DNA from: Limnospira fusiformis SAG 85.79
GTDB lineage: Bacteria > Cyanobacteriota > Cyanobacteriia > Cyanobacteriales > Microcoleaceae
DNA: 64,000 bases
Assembly: GCF_012516315.1 (NCBI RefSeq)
Contig: NZ_CP051185.1
Span: 5,709,363 to 5,773,362, forward strand
Reading direction: 5' to 3'
Position numbers and translations under genes: made by a program. Numbering within the stretch: the stretch's first letter is position 1; each line of letters opens with the position of its first letter. The notes under the pieces are model-generated. The model was not told the origin of the DNA, ran no database searches, and saw nothing but the letters and a program-made list of their open reading frames with translations. Below, in pieces: positions 35,521 through 43,660 of the stretch.

Positions 35521-36213
35521 TTACCATTGGCGGGGACGGAATTTATCATCATTTAAAATCACTACACTATCTCCCGACTGTGCCAATACAAATAACCCCC
35601 GACGATAGCCATAGCTGGCGACTTCTTCGGGAACCACCATTCCGGCTACGGCTCCCATGGCATGAAAATCACGATAAGCGGGCATTAACCGCTTGAATTT
35701 TTCCAGTCTTTCCAGGTGTTTGTTGATGTCGGTTTCGGTGAGTTTACTTTTGACTTCCACTAATATGGCTTGGTCAGTGTTGACCACCAGCAAATCAATT
35801 TCTATGGCTTCTCCAAAGCGTTTAACGGAGATATTAGGGTGGAATTCATTAACGGAAATTCCTCGTCGCTGAAACAGTTGGACGACGGCGGGGCGGACTT
35901 GCCATTCGACAAATTCTCCGAGGCGGTTACCCAGTTCTCCTAATTGCCGGTTGAGTTGTTGGTTTTGTTGTTGGATGATTCGTTCGGTTTCTCGGAAGCG
36001 GCGATCGCTTTCTTCGGACTGTCGCTGGAGGAGTTGCTTGGTTTCCTCGAAGCGGCGATCGGTTTCTTCGGATTGTTCCCGGAAGCGGCGATCGGTTTCC
36101 CGGAAGCAACGTTCGGTTTCTTGGGACTCTTCTTTGATGACTCGTTCAGTTTCCTTTTGGGCTTCTATGAGTTCCGCCAGCAGTCTCCAAACATCATCAG
36201 CATTGGTGGTCAT
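35521..36213 (-). CDS. Coiled-coil PD-(D/E)XK nuclease-like protein, copy 4
   Basis: 230 residues. The domain matches copy 1 at 18771 (HPNISV, PAYRDFHAMG, QQQNQQLNRQLGELGNRL), while the N-terminal coil start (ERCFRETD) matches copy 3. It therefore looks like a recombinant between the two subtypes. It is the upstream-most member of the array. Confidence 0.75.
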   Translation of the reverse strand: MTTNADDVWRLLAELIEAQKETERVIKEESQETERCFRETDRRFREQSEETDRRFEETKQLLQRQSEESDRRFRETERIIQQQNQQLNRQLGELGNRLGEFVEWQVRPAVVQLFQRRGISVNEFHPNISVKRFGEAIEIDLLVVNTDQAILVEVKSKLTETDINKHLERLEKFKRLMPAYRDFHAMGAVAGMVVPEEVASYGYRRGLFVLAQSGDSVVILNDDKFRPRQW

Positions 36214-36315
36214 GGGGGTTGTCCTTGGTGGTGTTTTAATTCTACATTTTAGCAGGTCACCACTGCGCGATACGTGGCACTCCGACTGCGCGATCGCCTG
36301 TTTCTGGAAACTTCG

Positions 36316-37290
36316 AGAAACCCGGTTTTTTCAAAAAACGGGGGCGGGTTTATATAGCTGCTGGTGAAGAAGAATATAGGCTGTTGAACCCGCCCCTACA
36401 GGAATATGTGACCCCTGGGTGGCTGGGGAAAGCGATCGCTTGTTTCCAGAAACCCGGTTTTTTCAAAAAACGGGGGCGGGTTTATATAGCTGCTGGTGAA
36501 GAATAATATAGGCTGTTGAACCCGCCCCTACAGGAATATGTGACCCCTGGGTGGTTGGGAAAAGCGATCGCTTGTTTCTGGAAACTTCCAGAAACCCGGT
36601 TTTTTCAAAAAACCGGGTTTCTTAAATTCTGGCGCAGCCGACAATGGTTGTTTGGGGAAAGTAGGGCGGGTTTATATAGCTGCTGGTGAAGAAGAATATA
36701 GGCTGTTGAACCCGCCCCTACAGGAATATGTGACCCCTGGGTGGTTGGGAAAAGCGATCGCTTGTTTCTGGAAACTTCCAGAAACCCGGTTTTTTCAAAA
36801 AACGGGGGCGGGTTTATATAGCTGCTGGTGAAGAAGAATATAGGCTGTTGAACCCGCCCCTACAGGAATATGTGACCCCTGGGTGGTTGGGAAAAGCGAT
36901 CGCTTGTTTCCAGAAACCCGGTTTTTTCAAAAAACCGGGTTTCTTAAATTCTGGCGCAGCCGACAATGGTTGTTTGGGGAAAGTAGGGCGGGTTTATATA
37001 GCTGCTGGTGAAGAAGAATATAGGCTGTTGAACCCGCCCCTACAGGAATATGTGACCCCTGGGTGGTTGGGAAAGGCGATCGCCTGTTTCTGGAAACTTC
37101 GAGAAACCCGGTTTTTTCAAAAAACCGGGTTTCTTAAATTCTGGCGCAGCCGACAATGGTTGTTTGGGGAAAGTAGGGCGGGTTTATATAGCTGCTGGTG
37201 AAGAAGAATATAGGCTGTTGAACCCGCCCCTACAGGAATATGTGACCCCTGGGTGGTTGGGAAAGGCGATCGCTTGTTTCTGGAAACTTC
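36316..37290. repeat. Array of six R5 units alternating with REP palindromes
   Basis: R5 units begin ('gggcgggtttatatag') at 36342, 36474, 36664, 36806, 36986 and 37176. Full REP palindromes lie at about 36590, 36912 and 37104. Truncated ones, cut to 'caaaaaacgggggcggg', lie before units 1, 2 and 4. Most units end in 'gggaaa(a/g)gcgatcgc'. The spacing alternates between short (132-142 bp) and long (180-190 bp). No coding function is supported. Confidence 0.85.
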
Positions 37291-37562
37291 GAGAAACCTG
37301 GCGATCGCATTCCCGTACCCGGACACGACGCGGAAGGTGTTTGATGTGATGCCGCCGGTGCAGCCGTCCCCACAGAAGCGCGATCGCACCGGATATTGAC
37401 TCCTGTAACTCAGCCGGCACTCTGTTACAGATTTTTAAAAAATTGTCAAGTGCGGATAACCGAATACTTTGTTCCGTCAAACCGAATGGCGATTCGTGCT
37501 ATGCGATCGCCCGAGTTGTGGGGATATCTAAACTCAAATGAGGGTGACTTACAATGTATTGT
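37291..37562. repeat. R1 3' half, R8, and hicA 3' scrap
   Basis: The R5 array passes into R1 at 'ggcgatcgcattcccg' (37300). R1 passes into R8 at 'gcgcgatcgcaccgg', and R8 ends in HIP1 (37503). The next 55 bases ('ccgagttgtggggatatcta'…) equal the 3' end and flank of the hicA relic at 29.82-29.87 kb. Confidence 0.75.
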
Positions 37563-37594
37563 TGACACTCCGGGTCTCTTCAGAGCGGGGAGTG

Positions 37595-37948
37595 TCAATT
37601 CTGACAACTGACGCTGGGTATCCCAAACCCCGTATATTGTCTGACTTCTGGTTCGTGGAACCCCAAGATGATATCTTCTTTGGGAATACCAGCTTGCACC
37701 AATTCATCAGCAATTCCATCTTCGGTTTGGTCCCACTGAATCCAAACGCGATCGTCGATAATTTCCACATGAAGGAGACAGCTATGAAAGTGTTGTTGCT
37801 CTATCCATCCTTCGGATAGAATCAAATACTGACCATTTTCACCGTCAAAAGCGGCGCGATTTTTGACCGGAATATTGGCGTAATTAATCCGGGCGTAAGG
37901 CTTCATAACTTCGCAGATGATTGGGTGGTATTTGTTTAATTTATCCAT
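37595..37948 (-). CDS. xisI: XisI family protein
   Basis: A 117-residue XisI protein: MDKLNKYHPIICEVMKPYAR, then WIQWDQTEDGIADELVQAGI and IILGFHEPEVRQYTGF. XisI was first linked to fdxN-element excision in Anabaena. Many cyanobacterial genomes carry numerous xisH-xisI pairs without any element, and their role is uncertain. It overlaps xisH by 13 bp. The C terminus looks normal. Confidence 0.88.
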   Translation of the reverse strand: MDKLNKYHPIICEVMKPYARINYANIPVKNRAAFDGENGQYLILSEGWIEQQHFHSCLLHVEIIDDRVWIQWDQTEDGIADELVQAGIPKEDIILGFHEPEVRQYTGFGIPSVSCQN

Positions 37949-38352
37949 CGAGTAATTTCCTCCAAGTTCGGATCGAAAACAATCAGTTTTAAATTCTGGT
38001 CTGACAGGATAATTTGACCGATTGTTTCGGCTGATAATCGTTGAAAAACTGCCTTTCTGATGGCAATATAAAGATTTTTGTCCGAGTTCAAGTATTTGAG
38101 TATTTTGTCGTATAGATAATATTGACCCAGGGCATTTTTTAGATCTTCGATTTCAGATTTTCCGACAAAGCTTTTAACTTATACTGCAATTTTTACTCCC
38201 TGTTTTTCGGCGACCAAAAGTTTCTCGGCTGCCAAATCTATGAAAATATCTTTTTGACCAACTTTGAGACTGAGAGGGTCATCTGTAATTGTCCATCCAT
38301 CTTTGAGCAGTGCTATTTTGACACAGTTATGATAAATATCTTTTGCCGGCAT
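37936..38352 (-). pseudogene. xisH: xisH with one nonsense codon
   Basis: The 139-codon frame encodes MPAKDIYHNCVKIALLKDGW, TITDDPLSLKVGQKDIFIDL, AAEKLLVAEKQGVKIAV, then TAA (38179-38181), then VKSFVGKSEIEDLKNALGQY to the end FDPNLEEITRWIN. Normal XisH has glutamate (GAA/GAG) at the stop, so a single base change explains it. The protein has a restriction-endonuclease-like fold, and the lost glutamate is part of the conserved VEIKSF segment. Confidence 0.78.
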
Positions 38353-38536
38353 CTCATTCAACCCCACCTCATGGGTTCAGATTTTAGCACTTAGTTCGAC
38401 TGTTTGTTATCAACTCCGAAAAGTTGGCAGAAACCAGATACAATGCGATCGCTCTTCGTGTAGCACAGGCATCTTGCCTGTATAATCGGGAGTGCGATCG
38501 CCTAAATTGACCGAGTATTGCATCGGGTTCGGTGAA

Positions 38537-38815
38537 ATGAGCATTTTCGTTGAATTTCCAGAACAGTTGTTGGTGGCTTGTCGGGAAGAACCCGAAGGGT
38601 TTAAGCGACGGGTGATGATTTTGACTTTGGGTCAACTCTATGAAGAGGGTAAAATTTCTTCGGGGGTGGCGGCGGAGATTTTGGGATGCAGCCGTTTGGA
38701 GTTTTATCGTTTGATTGGCGAACGGGGATTTGCCGCGATCGACTACACCGAAGCTGAGTTTGAAGAGGAGGCGAAAACCAGTCGAGAATTAGCCGAGAAA
38801 TTCAGGGATCGATGA
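38537..38815 (+). CDS. UPF0175 family antitoxin
   Basis: A 92-residue UPF0175 protein: ILTLGQLYEEGKISSGVAAE, ILGCSRLEFYRLIGERG, a helix-turn-helix-like segment. The family is commonly encoded with DUF3368 PIN toxins. The start at 38537 (MSIFVEFPEQLL) is chosen; its stop overlaps the PIN start as ATGA. Confidence 0.85.
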   Translation: MSIFVEFPEQLLVACREEPEGFKRRVMILTLGQLYEEGKISSGVAAEILGCSRLEFYRLIGERGFAAIDYTEAEFEEEAKTSRELAEKFRDR

Positions 38816-39282
38816 AGGTTGTTGTCAATGGGACGCCATTAATTGCTTTGAGTCTCATCGATCGCTTGCAACTGTTACCCCGGTTATTTGATGAGATTTT
38901 TATCCCGCCCACCGTATATCGAGAGGTGGCTATTCAGGGGGGCGATCGCCCGGGTCGCGAAGCGATTTTAACTCGAACGGGGGCGATCGTGCAAGCTCCG
39001 GCAGGGACTTCCAGTATTGAACCGTTACTTTTGGGACTCGATGCCGGAGAATTTGAAGTCATTTTGTTGAGTCGGGAACTCCAAGGGGATTGGGTCTTGA
39101 TTGATGAGCGTTTGGGACGGCGGGTCGCTTTGAGTTTGGGTTTACCTGTGAAGGGAAGTTTGGGGCTTTTACTGGCTGCTGTCGGTGCAGATTTAATGAC
39201 TCGGCAGGAAGCCAGGGAATCGGTTTCGGAGTTGCTTAAAAAATGGCATTCGTTTGAGTTCGCAACTGATTCGGATGTTTGA
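38812..39282 (+). CDS. DUF3368 PIN-domain toxin
   Basis: A 156-residue protein: MKVVVNGTPLIALSLIDRLQ, then PTVYREVAI, LDAGEFEVILLSRE, VLIDERLGRRVALSLGLPVK, GSLGLLLAA. This is the DUF3368 signature. The first acidic residue, usually in SDTSPLI-like motifs, is asparagine here (VVNGTPLI), which is also seen in many family members. It is translationally coupled to UPF0175. It appears intact. Confidence 0.85.
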   Translation: MKVVVNGTPLIALSLIDRLQLLPRLFDEIFIPPTVYREVAIQGGDRPGREAILTRTGAIVQAPAGTSSIEPLLLGLDAGEFEVILLSRELQGDWVLIDERLGRRVALSLGLPVKGSLGLLLAAVGADLMTRQEARESVSELLKKWHSFEFATDSDV

Positions 39283-40164
39283 ATCGGAGTTGGAACGGCT
39301 GTGAATGAGTCGGGGTCGCTCCGTTTGTCGTCTCGGCATCAGACTTGGGAAATGCGATATGTGTACCCACGCTGCGCGATCGCTCCTTTTCCGGGCATCT
39401 TGCCTGTATAATCGAGAGCGTCGCTCCCATCCCGTCAACCCCCAGCCCTCATGGCTCCATCGGAATTGCTGACCACAGCCGTTGTCGCGATCGCATTCCG
39501 GCACCCGGACACGACGCGGAAGGTGTTTGATGTGATGTGGCGGGTGCAGCCGTCCCCACAGAAGCGCGATCGCTCTACCCACAGACTAGGCGATCGCTCC
39601 TTTTCCGGGCATCTTGCCTGTATAATTGGCAGGGTCGCAATCCTTGGCGGAACCGGAGTTATACCGATTGAGGACTGGGGCGATCGCCACTTCTGCTAAT
39701 ATACCCGCTTATGGGGGGAGTAAGGGGGGATGTGGGCTGGGAGTCGGCGGTTGGCGATCGCTTTGAGGGGTGATATAATTCCGGTTGATGCCTCGATAAA
39801 TTCTTTCACCGCAGGGGGAGGTGGCAAGGTGCGATCGTATTACATCACAGCCCGCCTACCACTACCCTAGCAGGATTACTGAAATCCTGGGAAATGGGGA
39901 TGGCGATCGCTTTTTGAAAACCATCCACCGCCTCTTCTAGCTTACCGCTCGGCAGCAGTTGATTACCCCTAACTAAATCCCTGACTCCCCAGAATCAAGT
40001 CTATATAGACCGGTTGGATTCACCCAGGGATTATACCATCATCAGGATATTCTGGCGAAGGATTTTAATCAACCCACAATCAACTACACTTGTCAAGTAC
40101 GGATAACCGAATGCTTTATTCCGGCAAACCGAATGCTGCTGGCTCTAGGTAATGCGATCGCCGC
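39283..40164. repeat. Largest composite repeat: R1, PIN scrap, R2, R3
   Basis: Order: palindrome 'cgggcatcttgcctgt', R1 (ATG 39451), 'ctacccacagactaggcgat' link, palindrome, PIN scrap GGTGVIPIEDWGDRH (about 39645-39689), SDR fragment R2, joined at a HIP1 variant 'gcgatcgtatt' to R3, ending in HIP1 (40154). The order is the same as at 14.3 and 17.1 kb joined together. Confidence 0.78.
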
Positions 40165-40470
40165 CCTCGGTATGGGAGCTACACTTCCCCATCTTCTCTT
40201 CTCAACTCGGATACCCGCTCAAATTCTCTGGTATTGTGAGTGACCAATATTAAATTATTGACCATGGCTCGCGCCGCCATCAGCCAATCATCAGGGTCGA
40301 TTGGGGTTCGGCAACTCGCCAAGTTGTTTGGGATTTCTCGGGCATTTTTGGCGGCTCTATCATCCCCAGGTAAGGAGACCAAAAAATCTCAAAATTCTGG
40401 TGGCATTGCCAAGTTTGGCGGCGGATTTTCACTCTCGCTTCGCCCCATAAAATCACTCAAATTTCACGGT
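40165..40470 (-). pseudogene. Decayed VapC copy
   Basis: It matches the vapC relic at 17655 (MVSLPGDDRAAKNAREIPNN; LMAARAMVNNLILVTHNTRE; FERVSELRRED), with more substitutions and scrambled bases in the 5' half. Only about the last 65 codons form a frame. R3 abuts it at the same base as at 17.63 kb, so the R3-vapC pair was copied as a unit. Confidence 0.7.
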
Positions 40471-40555
40471 GGTCAAAGGAATGTTTGGCATGGTGGGCGA
40501 TCGCCATTTGATGGGTGGTTGAGGCTTTGATTTGCTCACCAATTATGGCTCGTTT

Positions 40556-41000
40556 TCGGGGCATCTTGCCTGTATAATTGGCAGGGTCGCACCCATCCTT
40601 GGCGGAAGGGGAGTTATACGGATTGAGGACTGGGGCGATGGCGACTTCTGCTAATATAGGGGGTTATGGGGGGAGTAAGGGGGGATGTCGGCTGGGAGTC
40701 GGCGGTTGGCGATCGCTTTGAGGGGTGATATAATTCCGGTTGATGCCTCGATAAATTCTTTCACCGCAGGGGGAGGTGGCAAGGTGCGATCGCATTACAT
40801 CACAGCCCGCCTACCACTACCCTAGCAGGATTACTGAAATCCTGGGAAATGGGGATGGCGATCGCTTTTTGAAAACCATCCACCGCCTCTTCTAGCTTAC
40901 CGCTCGGCAGCAGTTGATTACCCCTCACTAAATCGCTGACCAATTTTCTGACTCCCCAGACTCAAGCACAGACTATGCAGAAACCAACCCCTATTATACC
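40556..41000. repeat. Composite repeat: PIN scrap, R2, R3 start and antisense TPR 5' end
   Basis: A degraded PIN scrap (about 40596-40640) is followed by R2 and R3 joined at HIP1 (40785). R3 continues without break into the antisense 5' end of a TPR gene (to about 41000). This shows that the TPR part of R3 is a piece of that gene. Confidence 0.75.
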
Positions 41001-41175
41001 ACAGCCATAGAAATTTGTCAATTTGGGTAAGTATCGTGATATGGTATAATCTCCGTTATGTCAGGGGTGGGTGTGGATTGGGAAGTTAGTTATGAGGAGT
41101 AGTCAAGGAATGAGTGCGGGTGAGTTACTGAGACAGGCTAATCAGTTGAAACGGTATGGGAGGTTGGAAGAGAGG
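41000..41175. promoter_or_regulatory. TPR divergent promoter cassette, copy B, with TPR 5' fragment
   Basis: The cassette matches copies at 29.33 and 54.15 kb: 'aaatttgtcaatttgggtaa', extended -10 TGGTATAAT (TATAAT at 41045-41050), AGTTAGTTATGAGGAG, and ATG at 41110 starting MSAGELLRQANQLKRYGRLE. The TPR frame is cut after about 20 codons. The promoter could now drive the rfb cluster 100 bp downstream. Confidence 0.6.
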
Positions 41176-41272
41176 GTTCTCGTGCCGAGACCTTACGCGA
41201 TCGCCCATGGGATAACATTGACAATATAGATGGTCTGAACATATAATCGTTTATTCTTACTTACCAAATTCC

Positions 41273-42049
41273 ATGAAAGTAGTGATACTAGCGGGTGGCA
41301 TGGGTACTCGCTTGAGAGAAGAAACCGAATATCGCCCTAAGCCTTTGGTAGAAGTGGGGGGGAAGCCGATTATTTGGCACATCATGAAGCTTTATGCTCA
41401 CTATGGTTTTTTAGATTTTATTGTTTGTTTGGGATATAAAGGAAATTTAATTAAAGAGTATTTTTTGAATTATGAAGCCATGAATAATGACTTCACTATC
41501 AATTTAGGTCGTTCTCATCAAATTACTTATCATAATACCCACTCTGAGACTGATTTTTCAGTAACTTTAGTTAATACTGGTTTGGATACTTTGACTGGAG
41601 GTAGGGTGGCTCAAGTCAAGCCATATATTAATGAAGATTTGTTTATGGTGACTTATGGAGATGGTCTGGCTGATCTGAATATTAAAGACTTAGTGGATTT
41701 TCATAAGAACCATGGTAAAATAGCCACAGTTACTACAGTACAGCCCTTGTCTCGCTATGGAGTGGTGAATGTTGATAAAGAAGCCAGGGTGTTAAATTTT
41801 GGCGAAAAAATTAGGGAGGACAAAATGATAAGTGCCGGTTTCTTTGTGTTTGATCGCCGGATTTTTGATTATTTATGGGATGGAGATTGTGTATTAGAAA
41901 AAGAACCCCTGGAAAAGTTGGCAGCCGCAGGGCAATTAATGAGCTATCATCATGAAGGCTTCTTTTATGCCATGGACACTTTCAAAGATTATCAAGAGTT
42001 AAATGTGCGGTGGAACTCAGGTCAAACACCGTGGAAGGTTTGGGAGTAA
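41273..42049 (+). CDS. rfbF: Glucose-1-phosphate cytidylyltransferase
   Basis: A 258-residue enzyme making CDP-glucose from CTP and glucose-1-phosphate. The nucleotide-binding signature [12 protein letters not shown] and the [13 protein letters not shown] segment are at the N terminus. TYGDGLADLNIKDLVDFH holds the metal-binding aspartate. YRYG-type SRYGVVNVD and FGEKIREDKMISAGFFVF follow. The length is as usual. It is the first gene of the sugar cluster, seven bases before rfbG. A 134-bp relic of a second copy lies at 61.5 kb. Confidence 0.93.
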   Translation: MKVVILAGGMGTRLREETEYRPKPLVEVGGKPIIWHIMKLYAHYGFLDFIVCLGYKGNLIKEYFLNYEAMNNDFTINLGRSHQITYHNTHSETDFSVTLVNTGLDTLTGGRVAQVKPYINEDLFMVTYGDGLADLNIKDLVDFHKNHGKIATVTTVQPLSRYGVVNVDKEARVLNFGEKIREDKMISAGFFVFDRRIFDYLWDGDCVLEKEPLEKLAAAGQLMSYHHEGFFYAMDTFKDYQELNVRWNSGQTPWKVWE

Positions 42050-42055
42050 AATGAG

Positions 42056-43045
42056 ATGATAATTAATGATTTTTGGCGCGATCGCTCTGTTTTTATGACA
42101 GGTTGCACGGGGTTACTGGGTGGTTGGATGGTTACTGAATTAGTCCAACGAGGTGCGAAGGTGACAGGTTTAGTGCGGGACTCCGTGCCACAGTCTCGTT
42201 TGTACACCGACAACTGGAGCGATAAAATTAATATAGTCCGTGGCTGTGTTGAAGATTTGCCGACTATCGAAAGAGCGATCGCAGAATACCAAGTAGACAC
42301 AGTGTTTCATCTAGGCGCTCAAACTCTTGTGGGAGTAGCAAATCAAAACCCATTAGGAACTTTTGAAGCCAATATCAAAGGAACCTGGAATGTACTAGAA
42401 GCCTGTCGTCGAGTTGGCGGTGTTAGTCGCATTCTAATTGCCTCCAGCGATAAAGCCTATGGAGACCAAGAAATTCTACCATACAACGAAACCGCACCAT
42501 TACAAGGACAACATCCCTATGATGTGTCTAAAAGTTGTGCCGATTTAATTAGTCGGACATATTACGTTTCCTATGGTTTGCCAGTTTGTGTAACCCGATG
42601 CGGTAATTTTTACGGTGGTGGCGACTTAAACTTTAATCGCATTGTCCCCGATACCATTAGGTCAGCTTTACGAGAACAGCCAGTTACTCTCCGCAGCGAC
42701 GGCAGTTATATTCGGGACTATTTCTATGTCAAAGATGGCGTATTAGCTTATCTGCATTTAGCCGAACAGATGGAGAGAAAAGAGATTTGGGGTGAGGCTT
42801 TTAATTTTAGTAATGAACTGCAAATTACCGTCTTAGAATTAGTGCAGAAAATCCTAGCGGTGATGAATAAGAATCATTTGCAACCCGTCATATTAAATCA
42901 GGCGAAAAATGAGATTAAACATCAGTATCTATCGGCTGAAAAAGCCCGCCAAATGTTGAGTTGGCAACCTCAATATAGCTTAGAGTCTGGCCTAAAAGAA
43001 ACCATTGATTGGTATCAAAAATTTTTACATACACATACACAGTGA
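42056..43045 (+). CDS. rfbG: CDP-glucose 4,6-dehydratase-like NAD-dependent enzyme
   Basis: A 329-residue extended SDR protein: [20 protein letters not shown] at the NAD site, SSDKAYGD with the active-site serine/threonine region, and YDVSKS with the catalytic Tyr-x-x-x-Lys. Following rfbF it most likely converts CDP-glucose to CDP-4-keto-6-deoxyglucose. It is about 25 residues shorter than typical RfbG. GDP-mannose dehydratase-like annotation is possible, but the rfbF context favours CDP-glucose. Confidence 0.82.
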   Translation: MIINDFWRDRSVFMTGCTGLLGGWMVTELVQRGAKVTGLVRDSVPQSRLYTDNWSDKINIVRGCVEDLPTIERAIAEYQVDTVFHLGAQTLVGVANQNPLGTFEANIKGTWNVLEACRRVGGVSRILIASSDKAYGDQEILPYNETAPLQGQHPYDVSKSCADLISRTYYVSYGLPVCVTRCGNFYGGGDLNFNRIVPDTIRSALREQPVTLRSDGSYIRDYFYVKDGVLAYLHLAEQMERKEIWGEAFNFSNELQITVLELVQKILAVMNKNHLQPVILNQAKNEIKHQYLSAEKARQMLSWQPQYSLESGLKETIDWYQKFLHTHTQ

Positions 43046-43070
43046 GGTAAAAATTAAATGATGACCAGAA

Positions 43071-43105
43071 AATGGGATGCTTTCGCTGAAAGGGCGAGAA
43101 CGGCA
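43071..43105. repeat. 35-bp displaced duplicate of the C-methyltransferase gene
   Basis: Bases 43071-43105 ('aatgggatgctttcgctgaa'…'cggca') are identical to 46485-46519, an internal part of the downstream methyltransferase gene. Here the piece has no reading frame. It touches the intron maturase scrap. Confidence 0.9.
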
Positions 43106-43107
43106 TA

Positions 43108-43236
43108 GGAGACTACCCCTGAGTAGTATCTTGCCCATCCTGTGATGATGGGATTGAGTCTTTTAATCAGGGCGGCTTGAGGCGCATTTTTGTGTTTCTT
43201 AATCACCTCTTTAACCTTGTGAGACTTGTTCTCCAT
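43108..43236 (-). pseudogene. Group II intron maturase C-terminal scrap
   Basis: It encodes KVKEVIKKHKNAPQAALIKR and LNPIITGWARYYSGVVS, the maturase (X) region of a group II intron reverse transcriptase. Neither the RT domain nor intron RNA ends are recognisable. It breaks at the 35-bp duplicate. Confidence 0.75.
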
Positions 43237-43660
43237 TTACCTCAATTTCGTCAAGTGTGTGGCTGACCAGACGGCGACCAGATTGTCAGCAAAACCTACA
43301 TGACTTAGGTCTAAGGACAAAACACACGGCTGAGGCATTATCTGGCTGGGTTAGGCCGAAGGACATTGTGTTATTCCAAGTGCGTGACTATGCTGAAACA
43401 CTCTATCCGGTTGTTACTGCACTACCTCAAGTTTGGAGAGGTGCCCGTCCCGGCAATAGATTCATACTCCTATTCTGCAACGCCCTGCAACGCCAAAATT
43501 AGCCCTTGCCAATTGGCGTTAGAGTTGCTATAATCTCATTGATGGTACTAAAGGGTCAAATACCGGACGTTTTGGTTGACTTCATATTCTACCTTTTATG
43601 GCTCCCTACCCTTGCCCCGAACCTTAAAGTTAGCCCTTGTCAATTGGCGAAGGTATTGAA
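43237..43660. other. Junction sequence without a supported gene
   Basis: This is an 81-codon plus-strand open frame (43257-43502) with no recognisable domain, and the imperfect direct repeat 'agcccttg(c/t)caattggcg' at about 43502 and 43632. It is probably debris of the insertion at this boundary. Confidence 0.5.

Larger units (their letters stand above)
33511..36253 (-). repeat. Three tandem gene-plus-REP units
   Basis: The landmark 'aggtcaccactgcgcgatac' occurs at 33511, 34495, 35391 and 36253. Each unit holds one coil-nuclease gene, its promoter-side spacer and one REP palindrome flanked by 'cgtggcactccgac'. The periods are 984, 896 and 862 bp; the differences come mostly from in-frame coil-unit changes. 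Confidence 0.88.

Noticed and set aside
33160..36370. Long plus-strand open frames (serine/arginine-rich or phenylalanine/leucine-rich) opposite the coil-nuclease genes
   Set aside because: They are mirror frames of the coil repeats, change with repeat number, have no ribosome site, and lie opposite clear genes.
36316..37290. Regularly spaced repeats that could suggest a CRISPR array
   Set aside because: Units are about 93 bp with spacers that repeat themselves. CRISPR spacers would be unique and of constant short length. No cas genes are present.
37549..37819. Open frames on both strands over xisI
   Set aside because: The XisI reading is clearly conserved on the minus strand; the others are shadows.
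10893..41200. An integrated plasmid or prophage
   Set aside because: No integrase, replication, capsid or packaging genes are visible, and no attachment-site pair was found. The zone consists of toxin modules and repeats only.
43108..43660. A complete group II intron
   Set aside because: Only the maturase end can be read. No reverse transcriptase domain and no convincing intron 5' (GUGYG) or domain V structure was found.
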